Below, in pieces: positions 39,367-48,334 of a stretch of DNA of 64,000 nucleotides (positions within the stretch are counted from its first letter, which is position 1; every line of letters begins with the position of its first letter). Origin of the DNA: Kordia sp. TARA_039_SRF (GTDB lineage Bacteria > Bacteroidota > Bacteroidia > Flavobacteriales > Flavobacteriaceae); NCBI GenBank assembly GCA_006383075.2, contig SMNH02000010.1, positions 93,056-157,055 of the forward strand, in the 5' to 3' direction. Under the pieces are notes generated by a model. That model searched no databases. It saw only the letters and a program-made list of their open reading frames with translations, and had not been told where the DNA came from. The position numbers and the translations under genes are program-made.

Positions 39367-40113
39367 ATGATGAAGCTGCTAAACTTTTTTAAAAAGAAGA
39401 ATAACGATACGAATGCACTCATGAAAAAGAAAATTATCTTAGGAATTTTATTCTTACTGCCTATCACTATTGTATTGATTCTTCTATTTACCAATCACAA
39501 CTATCGTCCACTTCCTGTGATTAAACAAAACGTATCTGAATTGGTTAATTATTCGTCTTTTGAAGGAAGAGATTCCATTCAATTCAAAGGTAAAATTACC
39601 ATTCTAGGATTCTTGGGAAGCGATGTCAAAAACAAAAAAATCAACGTTCTCAATCTCAATCAAAAAATATACAAGCGTTTTAGTGGGTTTAAGCATTTTC
39701 AATTAATAATGTTGGTAACGTCTGGACAAGAAGAAGAAATTAAAAATCTCAAACAAGAAATCAGTCGTTTTGCAGACGAACAAAAATACTGGAACTTTGT
39801 TGTTGTTGACAAAGATGAACTAGAACGAGTATTTGACGGACTAGAATCTCCATTGCCATTAGACGAATTTGGAAGTTCAGAATACGTGTATATCATCGAT
39901 AAAAATAAAGACTTACGCGGACGTATTGACGATAGAACAGACGATGAAATTGAAGAAAAAGCAGCACCGTATATGCTGTACGGTTACAATACGATTTTAA
40001 TTTCTGAACTATCGGGTAAAATGACAGATGACATCCGAATTCTTTTCAAAGAATATCGAGGTGGAAAAAATGAGAAATCTGACGAAAGAAGAACGGAAGA
40101 CTTGAAAAAATAA
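39367..40113 (+). CDS. Membrane-anchored thioredoxin-fold protein without cysteines, SCO-like
   Basis: A 248-residue protein with one membrane helix (about 23-42) and a periplasmic domain that follows the thioredoxin/SCO layout: IQFKGKITILGFLGSD (about 73-88), a helix, FQLIMLVTSG (about 114-123), later YVYIIDKNKDLRGR (about 174-187). Where SCO proteins have CxxxC there is GSDVKNKK, and no cysteine is found in the whole chain. It sits 3 bp before the true SCO gene, so a partner or scaffold role in copper delivery is inferred. The function is not known to me. Confidence 0.7.
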   Translation: MMKLLNFFKKKNNDTNALMKKKIILGILFLLPITIVLILLFTNHNYRPLPVIKQNVSELVNYSSFEGRDSIQFKGKITILGFLGSDVKNKKINVLNLNQKIYKRFSGFKHFQLIMLVTSGQEEEIKNLKQEISRFADEQKYWNFVVVDKDELERVFDGLESPLPLDEFGSSEYVYIIDKNKDLRGRIDDRTDDEIEEKAAPYMLYGYNTILISELSGKMTDDIRILFKEYRGGKNEKSDERRTEDLKK

Positions 40114-40116
40114 GAC

Positions 40117-40821
40117 ATGCAAAAAAAGAACTATTCATACATCGGAATCGCACTCATCATTTTGGTTTTTGGAATCATTTTCGTTCCTAAAATCGTAGAC
40201 AAAGTTTCAAAAGGCGAAACGGTAGAAAAAGATCGTATGAACATCGTAGGAGCAGAGCGAAATACCAAATTGATGTATCTTAAAATTGACGGAAAAGCAC
40301 GTAGAGTTCCCGATTTTTTATTTACCAATCAAGACAGTTTAGAAATCTCCAATCAAGATTTTAATGGCAAAGTTACGGTGATGGAATTTTTCTTTACGAC
40401 CTGTCCAACCATTTGTCCTGTGATGAATAGTAACATGCGTACGCTTGATGAAGAATTTCATGAACGAGAAGATTTTGCCATTGCTTCGTTCACCATCGAT
40501 CCTGAAACAGATACGCCAAAAGTCTTAAAAGAATACGCAGAACGATATGGTGTAAAATCTATCAATTGGCATTTCCTAACAGGCGATATAGAAGAAATTC
40601 ATAAACTTTCCAATACAGGGTTTAACATATTTACGGGAATCAATCCAGAAGTTGCAGGTGGTTTTGAACACCAAGGATATTTCGCGTTGATTGATAAAAA
40701 CGGTTTCATACGTTCGCGAAGAGACAAACACGGAAATCCAAAAATATACTACCAAGGAACCGATGTTGAGGAAGTAGAAATGCTGAAGCAAGACATCAAA
40801 AATTTACTAGAAGAAGAATAA
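40117..40821 (+). CDS. SCO1/SenC-type copper chaperone for CuA assembly
   Basis: A 234-residue membrane-anchored thioredoxin-like protein: one helix (about 6-24), then FFFTTCPTICPVMNSNM with Cys96 and Cys100, and distal His185 in FEHQGYF. These three residues form the SCO copper site that loads CuA of oxidase subunit II. The partner CuA protein is coxB at 12780-13856. It lies between the cysteine-less SCO-like gene and DUF420, with 3-11 bp gaps. Confidence 0.94.
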   Translation: MQKKNYSYIGIALIILVFGIIFVPKIVDKVSKGETVEKDRMNIVGAERNTKLMYLKIDGKARRVPDFLFTNQDSLEISNQDFNGKVTVMEFFFTTCPTICPVMNSNMRTLDEEFHEREDFAIASFTIDPETDTPKVLKEYAERYGVKSINWHFLTGDIEEIHKLSNTGFNIFTGINPEVAGGFEHQGYFALIDKNGFIRSRRDKHGNPKIYYQGTDVEEVEMLKQDIKNLLEEE

Positions 40822-40832
40822 ATGTGTGTACT

Positions 40833-41396
40833 ATGGAAGCAACAAACGACATTGAGAAAAAATACAAAAAACTAATCATTGCACTTTCGGTAGCCATTCC
40901 TGTAGTAGTCGCTATCTTATTCGGAGTAAAGCTTGAAAGTGTAGAGCCATTGACATTTTTACCGCCAATTTACGCCACCATTAACGGAATTACGGCGGTA
41001 TTCCTAATTGCTGCAGTTATCGCTATCAAAAACAAAAAAATAAAGCTACACGAAACCTTGATGAAAATATGTATCGGACTTTCGGTAGCATTCTTGGCAA
41101 TGTATGTTGCCTATCACATGACTTCAGAATCGACCAAATACGGAAATCCTGATGCGTTCATGCGCGGCATATATTTCTTTATACTTATTTCGCACATTAT
41201 ATTGAGTATTGCTATTATTCCATTAGTGTTAATCACCTATGTAAAAGCCTTGGCAAAACGTTTTGACAAGCACAAAAAAATAGCAAAAATCACTTTCCCA
41301 ATTTGGTTGTATGTTGCGGTAACTGGCGTTATAGTCTATCTCATGATTTCGCCGTACTATGACAAGGCTGTAGCAATTGTAAATGCAATTCCATAA
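40833..41396 (+). CDS. DUF420 family membrane protein
   Basis: A 187-residue membrane protein with five helices, matching the DUF420 family that often accompanies oxidase assembly genes (ctaG/YozB-like context). Conserved features are YATINGITAVFLI (about 46-58), a KLHET motif (about 72-76), and internal His residues (Tyr-His-Met near 97-99, His near 125) that could bind metal or heme; the exact role is unproven. ATG at 40833 is preferred to an upstream GTG next to the SCO stop. The stop overlaps the next ATG as TAATG. Confidence 0.85.
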   Translation: MEATNDIEKKYKKLIIALSVAIPVVVAILFGVKLESVEPLTFLPPIYATINGITAVFLIAAVIAIKNKKIKLHETLMKICIGLSVAFLAMYVAYHMTSESTKYGNPDAFMRGIYFFILISHIILSIAIIPLVLITYVKALAKRFDKHKKIAKITFPIWLYVAVTGVIVYLMISPYYDKAVAIVNAIP

Positions 41397-41629
41397 TGAA
41401 AAAGAAACACTACATAGTACTTGTATTATTGTTGCTTATTGCACTTCCGTCAGATGCGCAATGTGCCATGTGTAGAGCCGTATTAGAATCGGAAGCAGAC
41501 GTGTCGCAAGCGAAGGGAATCAACAACGGGATTGTATACTTAATGGCAATTCCATACATTTTGGTTGGAATCACTATATTTTACATTTACAAGCTTCTCA
41601 ACAAAAAAGAAGCCATGAAAAAATCATAA
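41396..41629 (+). CDS. Mini membrane protein with CxxC next to signal segment
   Basis: A 77-residue protein: N-terminal hydrophobic segment (6-19), then QCAMCRAVLESEADVSQAKG with Cys23 and Cys26, and a C-terminal membrane helix (about 45-68) with a Lys-rich tail. The CAMC motif just past the first segment should lie in the periplasm. It is translationally coupled to DUF420 (TAATG). A role in copper or thiol handling for oxidase assembly is inferred from place only. Confidence 0.72.
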   Translation: MKKKHYIVLVLLLLIALPSDAQCAMCRAVLESEADVSQAKGINNGIVYLMAIPYILVGITIFYIYKLLNKKEAMKKS

Positions 41630-41756
41630 GTTTTTGTAACGAAATCGTGTTTGGATAGTCTTATATAGAAATCAATCAAAATAAGATTAACACAATATTA
41701 ATAACACTTGTAACCGCAAATATGTAATATTGTGTTGACTAAACACCTAACCATCT

Positions 41757-42458
41757 ATGATTCAAATCAAGGAACTTCACAAATCCTATCGTATGGGAAG
41801 TAACTCGCTTCACGTACTCAAAGGAATCAATCTCGATATCAAAGAAGGAGAATTTGTCTCCATCATGGGATCTTCTGGTTCAGGGAAATCTACCCTACTA
41901 AATATTATCGGAATGCTTGACGAAGCTGACAAAGGTTCGTATGTACTCGATAATGTCCCGATTAAAAATTTAAGCGAAAAAAAAGCGGCAATCTACCGCA
42001 ATAAATTCTTAGGTTTCATCTTTCAATCGTTCAATCTTATCAACTATAAAGATGCTGCCGAAAATGTAGCACTTCCATTATATTATCAAGGAATTTCACG
42101 AAAAATTCGAAAGGAAAAAGCACTCTACTATCTTGAAAAAGTTGGTTTGGCAGATTGGGCACACCACTTGCCAAGTGAGCTTTCTGGTGGACAAAAACAA
42201 CGTGTGGCAATTGCACGTGCATTGGCTTCTGAACCAAAAGTATTATTAGCCGATGAGCCAACAGGAGCATTAGATACCAAAACCTCGTACGAAGTGATGA
42301 ATTTTCTACAAGGAATTAACGATGAAGGAAAAACAATTTTGGTAGTAACGCATGAAGAAGACATTGCAAATATGACCAAACGTATTGTCATGTTAAAAGA
42401 TGGTGTCATTGAAAAAGACTCATTTGTAGAACAAGTAAGAGCCTCTGAGCATGTTTGA
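41757..42458 (+). CDS. ABC transporter ATPase, MacB/LolD type
   Basis: A 233-residue ATP-binding subunit. Walker A GSSGSGKST (about 38-46), Q-loop FQSF, signature LSGGQKQR (about 141-148), Walker B VLLADEPTGALD (about 161-172) and the switch His in THEED. It powers the exporter formed with the two FtsX-like permeases, the HlyD-type adaptor and the TolC-type channel downstream. The gene ends inside the start of the first permease (8-bp overlap). Cargo is unknown. Confidence 0.94.
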   Translation: MIQIKELHKSYRMGSNSLHVLKGINLDIKEGEFVSIMGSSGSGKSTLLNIIGMLDEADKGSYVLDNVPIKNLSEKKAAIYRNKFLGFIFQSFNLINYKDAAENVALPLYYQGISRKIRKEKALYYLEKVGLADWAHHLPSELSGGQKQRVAIARALASEPKVLLADEPTGALDTKTSYEVMNFLQGINDEGKTILVVTHEEDIANMTKRIVMLKDGVIEKDSFVEQVRASEHV

Positions 42459-43683
42459 TTTAGATCGCTGGCGAGAAATATTACAAACCATCAATAAAAA
42501 CAAGCTAAGAACCTTATTAGCAGGTTTCACTGTGACGCTCGGAATTTTGATTTTTACAATCCTTTTCGGGATGGGAAACGGACTCAAAAACACCTTTTAC
42601 GAATCTTTTCAAGACGATGCACAAAATACCATCTTTATCTTTCCCGGTCGAACTTCAAAACCTTTCAAAGGGTTCAAGGAAAACAGACGAATTGAGTTTG
42701 AAAACGAAGATTTAGAATTCTTAAAAGAAAAATTCTCAGGACGCCTAGAACACATTACCGCACGAATTCGAAAAGGAGTTACGGCAAAATACAAAAATGA
42801 ATACGGAAATTACAGCGTACGCGCAGTGCATCCTTCACATCAGTATTTAGAACAAACACAAGTCATAAAAGGACGATTCATCAATGCCAATGATTTAAAA
42901 ACGGATGCTAGAGTCGCTGTCATAGGTCGTTTGGTAGAAAAAGATTTATTTGGTGGCGAAGATGCTGTTGGAGAATATTTTAGCATGAATAAAATCGTGT
43001 ATCGCATTGTCGGCGTTTTTAAAGATGAAGGTAGTGGCGACCGAGAAGAACGAAATATTTACACACCTGTAAGCACAACGCAATTAATTTATAAAAACAC
43101 CAATAAAATTGATCAAATCAATTTAATGTACGACATAAATATTGGTGCCAATGGAGCGCGTAGACTTACCAAAGAAATTGAAACAGAGCTAAAAAACCGG
43201 TTCAACATTGCACCAAGCGATCAAAATGGAGTGTATCTGCGTAACAATATTGAAGAGCTGGCAGATACTTTGCAATTTGCAGGAATGCTTCAAATTATTG
43301 TTATCTGGATTGGTATCGGAACGCTGTTTGCCGGTGTCATCGGAATTAGCAACATCATGGTATATATTGTAAAAGAACGCACCAAAGAACTCGGAATCAG
43401 AAAAGCATTAGGGGCCAAACCAAGCTCAGTGATAGGAATGATTTTGCAAGAAACCGTTGTTATTACTTTGTTATTTGGATACATAGGATTGATTATAGGA
43501 AACTTTATTCTCAACTCTATGGGAAATAAATTAGAAGACTGGTTTATTACCAATCCGAGTGTAAGTCAAGGAACCATCATAGGTGCCACTATAATTTTAG
43601 TAATATCTGGACTCATTGCAGGATATATTCCAGCAAGACGCGCCGCAAAAGTAAAACCGATTGTCGCATTGAGAGACGAATAA
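42451..43683 (+). CDS. MacB-type FtsX permease 1
   Basis: A 410-residue permease with MacB layout: helix 1 (about 21-41), a periplasmic MacB_PCD domain (about 45-270), then three C-terminal helices of the FtsX fold. ERTKELGIRKALGAKPSSV (about 310-328) and PARRAAKVKPIVALRDE at the end are hallmark MacB motifs. It probably forms a heterodimer with the paralogue that follows after 16 bp. Confidence 0.92.
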   Translation: MFDLDRWREILQTINKNKLRTLLAGFTVTLGILIFTILFGMGNGLKNTFYESFQDDAQNTIFIFPGRTSKPFKGFKENRRIEFENEDLEFLKEKFSGRLEHITARIRKGVTAKYKNEYGNYSVRAVHPSHQYLEQTQVIKGRFINANDLKTDARVAVIGRLVEKDLFGGEDAVGEYFSMNKIVYRIVGVFKDEGSGDREERNIYTPVSTTQLIYKNTNKIDQINLMYDINIGANGARRLTKEIETELKNRFNIAPSDQNGVYLRNNIEELADTLQFAGMLQIIVIWIGIGTLFAGVIGISNIMVYIVKERTKELGIRKALGAKPSSVIGMILQETVVITLLFGYIGLIIGNFILNSMGNKLEDWFITNPSVSQGTIIGATIILVISGLIAGYIPARRAAKVKPIVALRDE

Positions 43684-43699
43684 ACAACACCAAGAAACA

Positions 43700-44959
43700 A
43701 TGAAATTTATATTTACAAGAGATACTTGGCAAGAAATTTTCGGAACCATTCGCAAAAATAAATTGCGAACGGCGATTACGATTATTGGTGTTTTTTGGGG
43801 AATTTTACTCTTTGTCGGACTACAAGGAGCTGCCAAAGGCATGGAAAATGGTTTTGATAGCACATTTAAAGATTTGGCGACAAACAGTATGTTTCTTTGG
43901 TCAGAACAAACAGGAATGCCGTATGGCGGTTACAATAGAAACCGTAGAGTCAATTTGGAAGTTAGTGATACCTACCGAATTGCCAATCAAGTTGAAGGTG
44001 TGCAATTTGTAGCTCCGCGAAATGCCAAAGGTGTGTTTGGAGATGCGCCACCATTAGTCATAAACGAAGTAAAATCTGGAAACTATAAAGTGTTCGGCGA
44101 CTATCCAATCATTGACAAAGTATCGAGAAAAAAACTACGTAAAGGACGTTTTTTAAATCATAAAGACATTCAAGACAGTCATAAAATATGTGTCATTGGT
44201 GAACGTATTGAAAAAGAACTGTTTGAAAAAGATGAAGATCCCATTGGGCAATACATAAAAATCAGTAATATCTACTTTCAAGTAGTAGGTGTATACAAAA
44301 GAAACAACACAGATTTCTTTGAAGGCGATGATTCCATTTTTATTCCGTTTACAACCTTCAAAAAAGTGTACAATACAGGAAATCGCATCGGCTGGATGCT
44401 AATTGCAGGATATCCAAAAGAAGATATTGTAGCCATTGAAGAAAAAGCAAAAACATTATTAAAACGAAGATATACAGTACATCCAAATGATGAACGTGCT
44501 TTTAGAGCATTCAATTTTGGAGAAATGTTTGGTAAAATTACTGGATTTGTAAAAGGACTAAAATTTACAGCACTTATTGTAGGAATTGCTACTATTTTAG
44601 CAGGCGTTATCGCGATTGGAAACATATTACTAATCACCGTAAAAGAACGTACCAAAGAAATAGGAATTCGACGTGCATTGGGCGCAAAACCAAACGAAAT
44701 TCGCGGACAAATTATTTTAGAATCGGTATTTTTAACTTTAGTAGCAGGACTTTTGGGAATGACTGTAGGCGGATTATTATTACAAGCGCTAAACACCTAT
44801 ACAAAAGGACTTGATTTTCCATTTATCAATCCAACAGTGAGTTTAGAATATATCGGTTTTGCCATTGCAATTATGGTTATATTAGGAACGCTCATTGGGC
44901 TCATACCTGCGCAACGTGCCGTAAGTATTCGTCCCATAGAAGCATTACGAGAAGAATAA
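43700..44959 (+). CDS. MacB-type FtsX permease 2
   Basis: A 419-residue paralogue of the preceding permease: helix 1 (about 22-42), large periplasmic domain, three C-terminal helices with ERTKEIGIRRALGAKPNEI (about 316-334) and PAQRAVSIRPIEALREE at the end. Two different permeases with a single ATPase point to a heterodimeric mechanotransmission pump, common in Bacteroidota. Confidence 0.92.
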   Translation: MKFIFTRDTWQEIFGTIRKNKLRTAITIIGVFWGILLFVGLQGAAKGMENGFDSTFKDLATNSMFLWSEQTGMPYGGYNRNRRVNLEVSDTYRIANQVEGVQFVAPRNAKGVFGDAPPLVINEVKSGNYKVFGDYPIIDKVSRKKLRKGRFLNHKDIQDSHKICVIGERIEKELFEKDEDPIGQYIKISNIYFQVVGVYKRNNTDFFEGDDSIFIPFTTFKKVYNTGNRIGWMLIAGYPKEDIVAIEEKAKTLLKRRYTVHPNDERAFRAFNFGEMFGKITGFVKGLKFTALIVGIATILAGVIAIGNILLITVKERTKEIGIRRALGAKPNEIRGQIILESVFLTLVAGLLGMTVGGLLLQALNTYTKGLDFPFINPTVSLEYIGFAIAIMVILGTLIGLIPAQRAVSIRPIEALREE

Positions 44960-44994
44960 CAACATCAATCATACATTAAAATAAGAATCATACA

Positions 44995-46149
44995 ATGAAA
45001 AAAGTTTTAAAAACCCTGTTGATACTATTATTATTGGTAGCTGCATTTTTTGCAGGCTCATATTTTGTGAATACCAATAAAACGGACGTAGAAACTTTTG
45101 AAACTACGACGCCTTTTAAAGCAACTATTGTTGAAAAAACGGTTGCTGCTGGAACGGTAATTCCAGAAGATGAAGTGGAAATAAAACCGCAAATTTCAGG
45201 AATTATTGAAAAAATATTTGTGGAAGAAGGTGACAAAATCCAAACAGGAGATTTAATCGCAAGAATCAAAGTAGTTCCAAACGAACAATCGTTAAATAGT
45301 GCGCGAAATCGTATCAAAAATTCACAAATTGTCTTAGACAATGCAAAAATTGCATACGATAGAAACAAAACACTGTTTGATAAAGGCATCATTTCTAGTC
45401 AAGAATTTGAGCGCTCGGAACTTTCATACAATCAAGCAAAGCAAGATTTACGAAATGCACAAAGTGATTTGCAAATAATCAAAAAAGGTTCTGTAGGTGG
45501 TTCTGCCGCAAATACTAACATTAGAGCAACCGTTTCGGGAACTATTTTAATTATTCCTATCAAAGAAGGTGATCAAGTAATTGAAAGTAATAACTTTAAT
45601 GCCGGAACAACTATTGCTACAATTGCAGACTTGGGAAAAATGATTTTTGAAGGAAAAGTTGACGAAGCAGAAGTTGGAAAATTAAAACCAAATTCTGATC
45701 TTATCGTAAATTTAGGAGCTATTGAAGACAAAGACTTCGATGCAAAACTTACTTTTGTAGCGCCAAAAGGAGTAGAGGAAAGCGGCGCAGTTCAGTTTAA
45801 AATCAAAGCGGACGTGGCATTAGACGATGAATATTTCATCAGAGCAGGGTACAGTGCCAACGCAACGATTGAACTTGGAAAAAAGGAAGATATTTTAGTA
45901 ATTGATGAAGGTTTGTTGCGATTTGATGCTAAAAATGATGACAAACCGTATGTGGAAATTGAAAAAGGGGAACAAGAATTTGAGAAAAAATTCATAGAAG
46001 TTGGTATCTCTGATGGAAAAAATATCGAAGTAAAATCAGGATTAAAAGAAGACGATAAAATTAAAATTTGGAATAAATACGCTGTTAAAAAAGAAGATCA
46101 AGAAAAGAAAGAAGGCGAAGAAAATAGCGAAGAAGAATCAAACGAATAA
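44995..46149 (+). CDS. Periplasmic adaptor (HlyD/MacA family)
   Basis: A 384-residue membrane-fusion protein: anchor helix (about 5-22), lipoyl-like half (VEIKPQISGIIEKIFVEEG, about 62-80), an alpha-hairpin (about 95-160, with NSARNRIKNSQIVLDNAKIAYDRNK type heptads), second lipoyl half and beta-barrel, and a Lys/Glu-rich tail. It bridges the MacB-like pump and the TolC-like channel. The acidic C-terminus EENSEEESNE is longer than usual. Confidence 0.92.
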   Translation: MKKVLKTLLILLLLVAAFFAGSYFVNTNKTDVETFETTTPFKATIVEKTVAAGTVIPEDEVEIKPQISGIIEKIFVEEGDKIQTGDLIARIKVVPNEQSLNSARNRIKNSQIVLDNAKIAYDRNKTLFDKGIISSQEFERSELSYNQAKQDLRNAQSDLQIIKKGSVGGSAANTNIRATVSGTILIIPIKEGDQVIESNNFNAGTTIATIADLGKMIFEGKVDEAEVGKLKPNSDLIVNLGAIEDKDFDAKLTFVAPKGVEESGAVQFKIKADVALDDEYFIRAGYSANATIELGKKEDILVIDEGLLRFDAKNDDKPYVEIEKGEQEFEKKFIEVGISDGKNIEVKSGLKEDDKIKIWNKYAVKKEDQEKKEGEENSEEESNE

Positions 46150-46180
46150 AACCGAAATTAGCATAACCATTACACTACCC

Positions 46181-47512
46181 ATGAAAAAAGTATATATTAT
46201 TATCGTGTTATTAGCAGGATTTGCAACGTCTGCTAGCGCACAAAAAAAATGGACATTAAAAGAGTGTGTCGACTACGCATTGGAAAATAACATTGCCATT
46301 AAACAAGCACAACTCGACCGACAAAATACAGAATTAGATAAAAATGATGCAGTTGGAAGCTTTTTACCAACAGCTAATGTTTCAGCCAGACATTCATGGA
46401 ACATTGGTTTAGGTCAAAACCCGCTTACTGGTCAGATTCAAACGGCGACTCAGCAGAATTCTAATGGGTCATTAAACATAAATGTAGATATTTACAATGG
46501 TTTGCAAAATGTTAACAGATTGCACCGAGCAAATTTGGCATTACTGGCAAATCAATATCAGTTGGATGATATCAAAGACAATACATCATTACAAGTAGTA
46601 CAATCGTTTTTGCAAATCTTGTTCAATAAGGAGTCACTTAAAGTATTAAAAGCTCAATATCAAGTCACAATAGATGAACTAAAACGCACCAATGAATTGG
46701 TTAAAGAAGGTGTGTTGCCACGAGGTGATGCCTTGGAAATTGAAGCCAATGCAGCGACTCAAGAACAACAAATTGTGAATGCAGAAAATAACTTGCGACT
46801 TTCTAAAATAGCATTAGCACAACTATTATTGTTAAACAACTATGAAACATTTGACATTGCTGAAGGTAATTACATGATTCCGCCAACAACCATTATGAAC
46901 AATACGCCGCGACAAATTTTTGAAAAGTCGTTGGAAGTTCGAAATGATGTAAAAATATCACAAACCAATATTGAATTGGCAGAATACGATTTAAAAATAG
47001 CCAAAGGAACGTTATTGCCTAGTTTATCAGGTTTCTACGGATTTAGTACTACCGTTTTTGATAGTGAATTTTTTCCAACTGATCCATTTTTCGTTCAGGT
47101 TTCTGATAACAAAACACATTCGTTCGGATTGCAGTTAAGTATCCCAATTCTTAATGGCTTTAGAAGCAGAAACAATGTGCGACGTTCCAAAGTCAATATT
47201 GAACGTGCAAAGTTCAATTTAGAACAAACTAAAATCGATTTGGAAGCAACTGTAAATCAAGCGTATAGTGATACAAAAGGCGCATTAAAAGCGTATGAAG
47301 CTGCTGAAAAAGTGCTTGTTGCACGAAGAGAAGCACATAAAAATTCTACCAATCGATTTAATGAAGGAATGATGAACTCGTTCGATTTTAGTCAATCCAA
47401 ACAACGTTTAGAAGCTGCAGAATCAGACTTAGTTCGTGCGAAATACGATTATATATTCCGTTTAAAAATTCTTGAATTCTATTTCGGATTGCCACTTACA
47501 GATTTTAAATAA
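46181..47512 (+). CDS. TolC-family outer-membrane efflux protein
   Basis: A 443-residue TolC-type protein: signal peptide (1-20, ending ASAQ), WTLKECVDYALENNIAIKQAQL (first OEP helix, about 23-44) and the repeated OEP halves with long coiled helices. It is the outer-membrane exit of the five-gene efflux operon (ATPase, two permeases, adaptor). The operon ends at the terminator 47601-47630. Confidence 0.94.
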   Translation: MKKVYIIIVLLAGFATSASAQKKWTLKECVDYALENNIAIKQAQLDRQNTELDKNDAVGSFLPTANVSARHSWNIGLGQNPLTGQIQTATQQNSNGSLNINVDIYNGLQNVNRLHRANLALLANQYQLDDIKDNTSLQVVQSFLQILFNKESLKVLKAQYQVTIDELKRTNELVKEGVLPRGDALEIEANAATQEQQIVNAENNLRLSKIALAQLLLLNNYETFDIAEGNYMIPPTTIMNNTPRQIFEKSLEVRNDVKISQTNIELAEYDLKIAKGTLLPSLSGFYGFSTTVFDSEFFPTDPFFVQVSDNKTHSFGLQLSIPILNGFRSRNNVRRSKVNIERAKFNLEQTKIDLEATVNQAYSDTKGALKAYEAAEKVLVARREAHKNSTNRFNEGMMNSFDFSQSKQRLEAAESDLVRAKYDYIFRLKILEFYFGLPLTDFK

Positions 47513-47515
47513 AAA

Positions 47516-47584
47516 ATGAGTAGATCAAAAAAAGATAGAAAAATATATGACAAGCATATGACTGAAAAAAATCTTCGTAAATAA
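47516..47584 (+). CDS. Possible 22-residue basic micro-ORF
   Basis: ATG at 47516, 3 nt after the TolC stop, runs to TAA at 47584; the peptide starts MSRSKKDRKIYDK and is strongly basic. It could be translated by coupling to the TolC gene, or be chance. Nothing else supports it. Confidence 0.2.
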   Translation: MSRSKKDRKIYDKHMTEKNLRK

Positions 47585-47600
47585 ATAGTAAAAACATACA

Positions 47601-47630
47601 AAAAAGCATCAAAATAGGTTGATGCTTTTT
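47601..47630 (+). terminator. Rho-independent terminator of the efflux operon
   Basis: Perfect 12-bp stem (47601-47612 against 47619-47630, AAAAAGCATCAA) with loop AATAGG. The T-run merges into the tsaB -7 box at 47631-47638. Confidence 0.9.
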
Positions 47631-47638
47631 TATTTTTG
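47631..47638 (+). promoter_or_regulatory. -7 box (TATTTTTG) of tsaB
   Basis: Exact TAnnTTTG immediately after the upstream terminator stem and 18 nt before the tsaB ATG. The -33 place falls within the terminator hairpin; no TTG at 17-23 nt. Confidence 0.45.
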
Positions 47639-47656
47639 TCAAAAATTAGCAATTCC

Positions 47657-48334
47657 ATGGCAATACGATTATACCTAGAAACCTCAACGACGAATTGTTC
47701 GGTGTGTTTGGCAGATGATGCGGCGATTCTTTATTTTAAGGAAGAAAACGATAAAAACTACTCACATTCTGAAAAGTTACACGTATTCATCAAAGAAGCA
47801 TTTGAAACTGCTAATATTCAGGCAACAGACATTGCCGCAGTGGTTGTTGGAAAAGGTCCAGGTTCGTACACAGGATTGCGCATTGGAGTCTCTACAGCTA
47901 AGGGATTATGTTTCGCTGCTGATGTAGATTTGCTAGCCATAGAAAGTTTAGAAATTTTAGCGCGTTCTATTGCTGTAAGTAACGGCGTTATTGTGCCCTT
48001 ATTAGATGCGCGACGTATGGAAGTGTACTCTACAGTTTTTGATACAGAGTACCATCAAATCAGAGAAACAAAAGCAGAAATCATCACAGAAGCTTCTTTT
48101 GCAGATGAATTAGCCAATGGAAAAGTACATTTTATCGGAAATGGAGCAGAAAAATGCAAAGGTGTTATCACGCATGAAAATGCTGTTTTTTATGATGAAG
48201 TCTATTTTCCGTCTACCGAAAAAATGATTCCGATTGCTATAGAAAAGCACAAAAAAAACGACATCGAAGATGTCGCTTATTTTGAACCGTATTATTTAAA
48301 AGATTTCGTCGTAACGAAGTCTAAAAAAAATTAA
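47657..48334 (+). CDS. tsaB: tRNA threonylcarbamoyladenosine biosynthesis protein TsaB
   Basis: TsaB is the scaffold partner of TsaD in making t6A37 of tRNAs. The 225-residue ASKHA-fold protein has LETSTTNCSVCLAD (about 7-20) and VVVGKGPGSYTGLRIGVSTA (about 63-82), standard TsaB motifs. ATG at 47657 is chosen; upstream in-frame codons fall in the promoter. Its last bases overlap the end of the convergent MscS gene. Confidence 0.95.
   Translation: MAIRLYLETSTTNCSVCLADDAAILYFKEENDKNYSHSEKLHVFIKEAFETANIQATDIAAVVVGKGPGSYTGLRIGVSTAKGLCFAADVDLLAIESLEILARSIAVSNGVIVPLLDARRMEVYSTVFDTEYHQIRETKAEIITEASFADELANGKVHFIGNGAEKCKGVITHENAVFYDEVYFPSTEKMIPIAIEKHKKNDIEDVAYFEPYYLKDFVVTKSKKN

Noticed and set aside
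41725..41732. TAATATTG as a promoter of the efflux operon
   Set aside because: One mismatch to TAnnTTTG and the nearest TTG is only 14 nt away; too weak to list as a feature.
44278..44796. Minus-strand 172-residue frame opposite permease 2
   Set aside because: Shadow of the FtsX-like gene; no start context, no recognisable domain.
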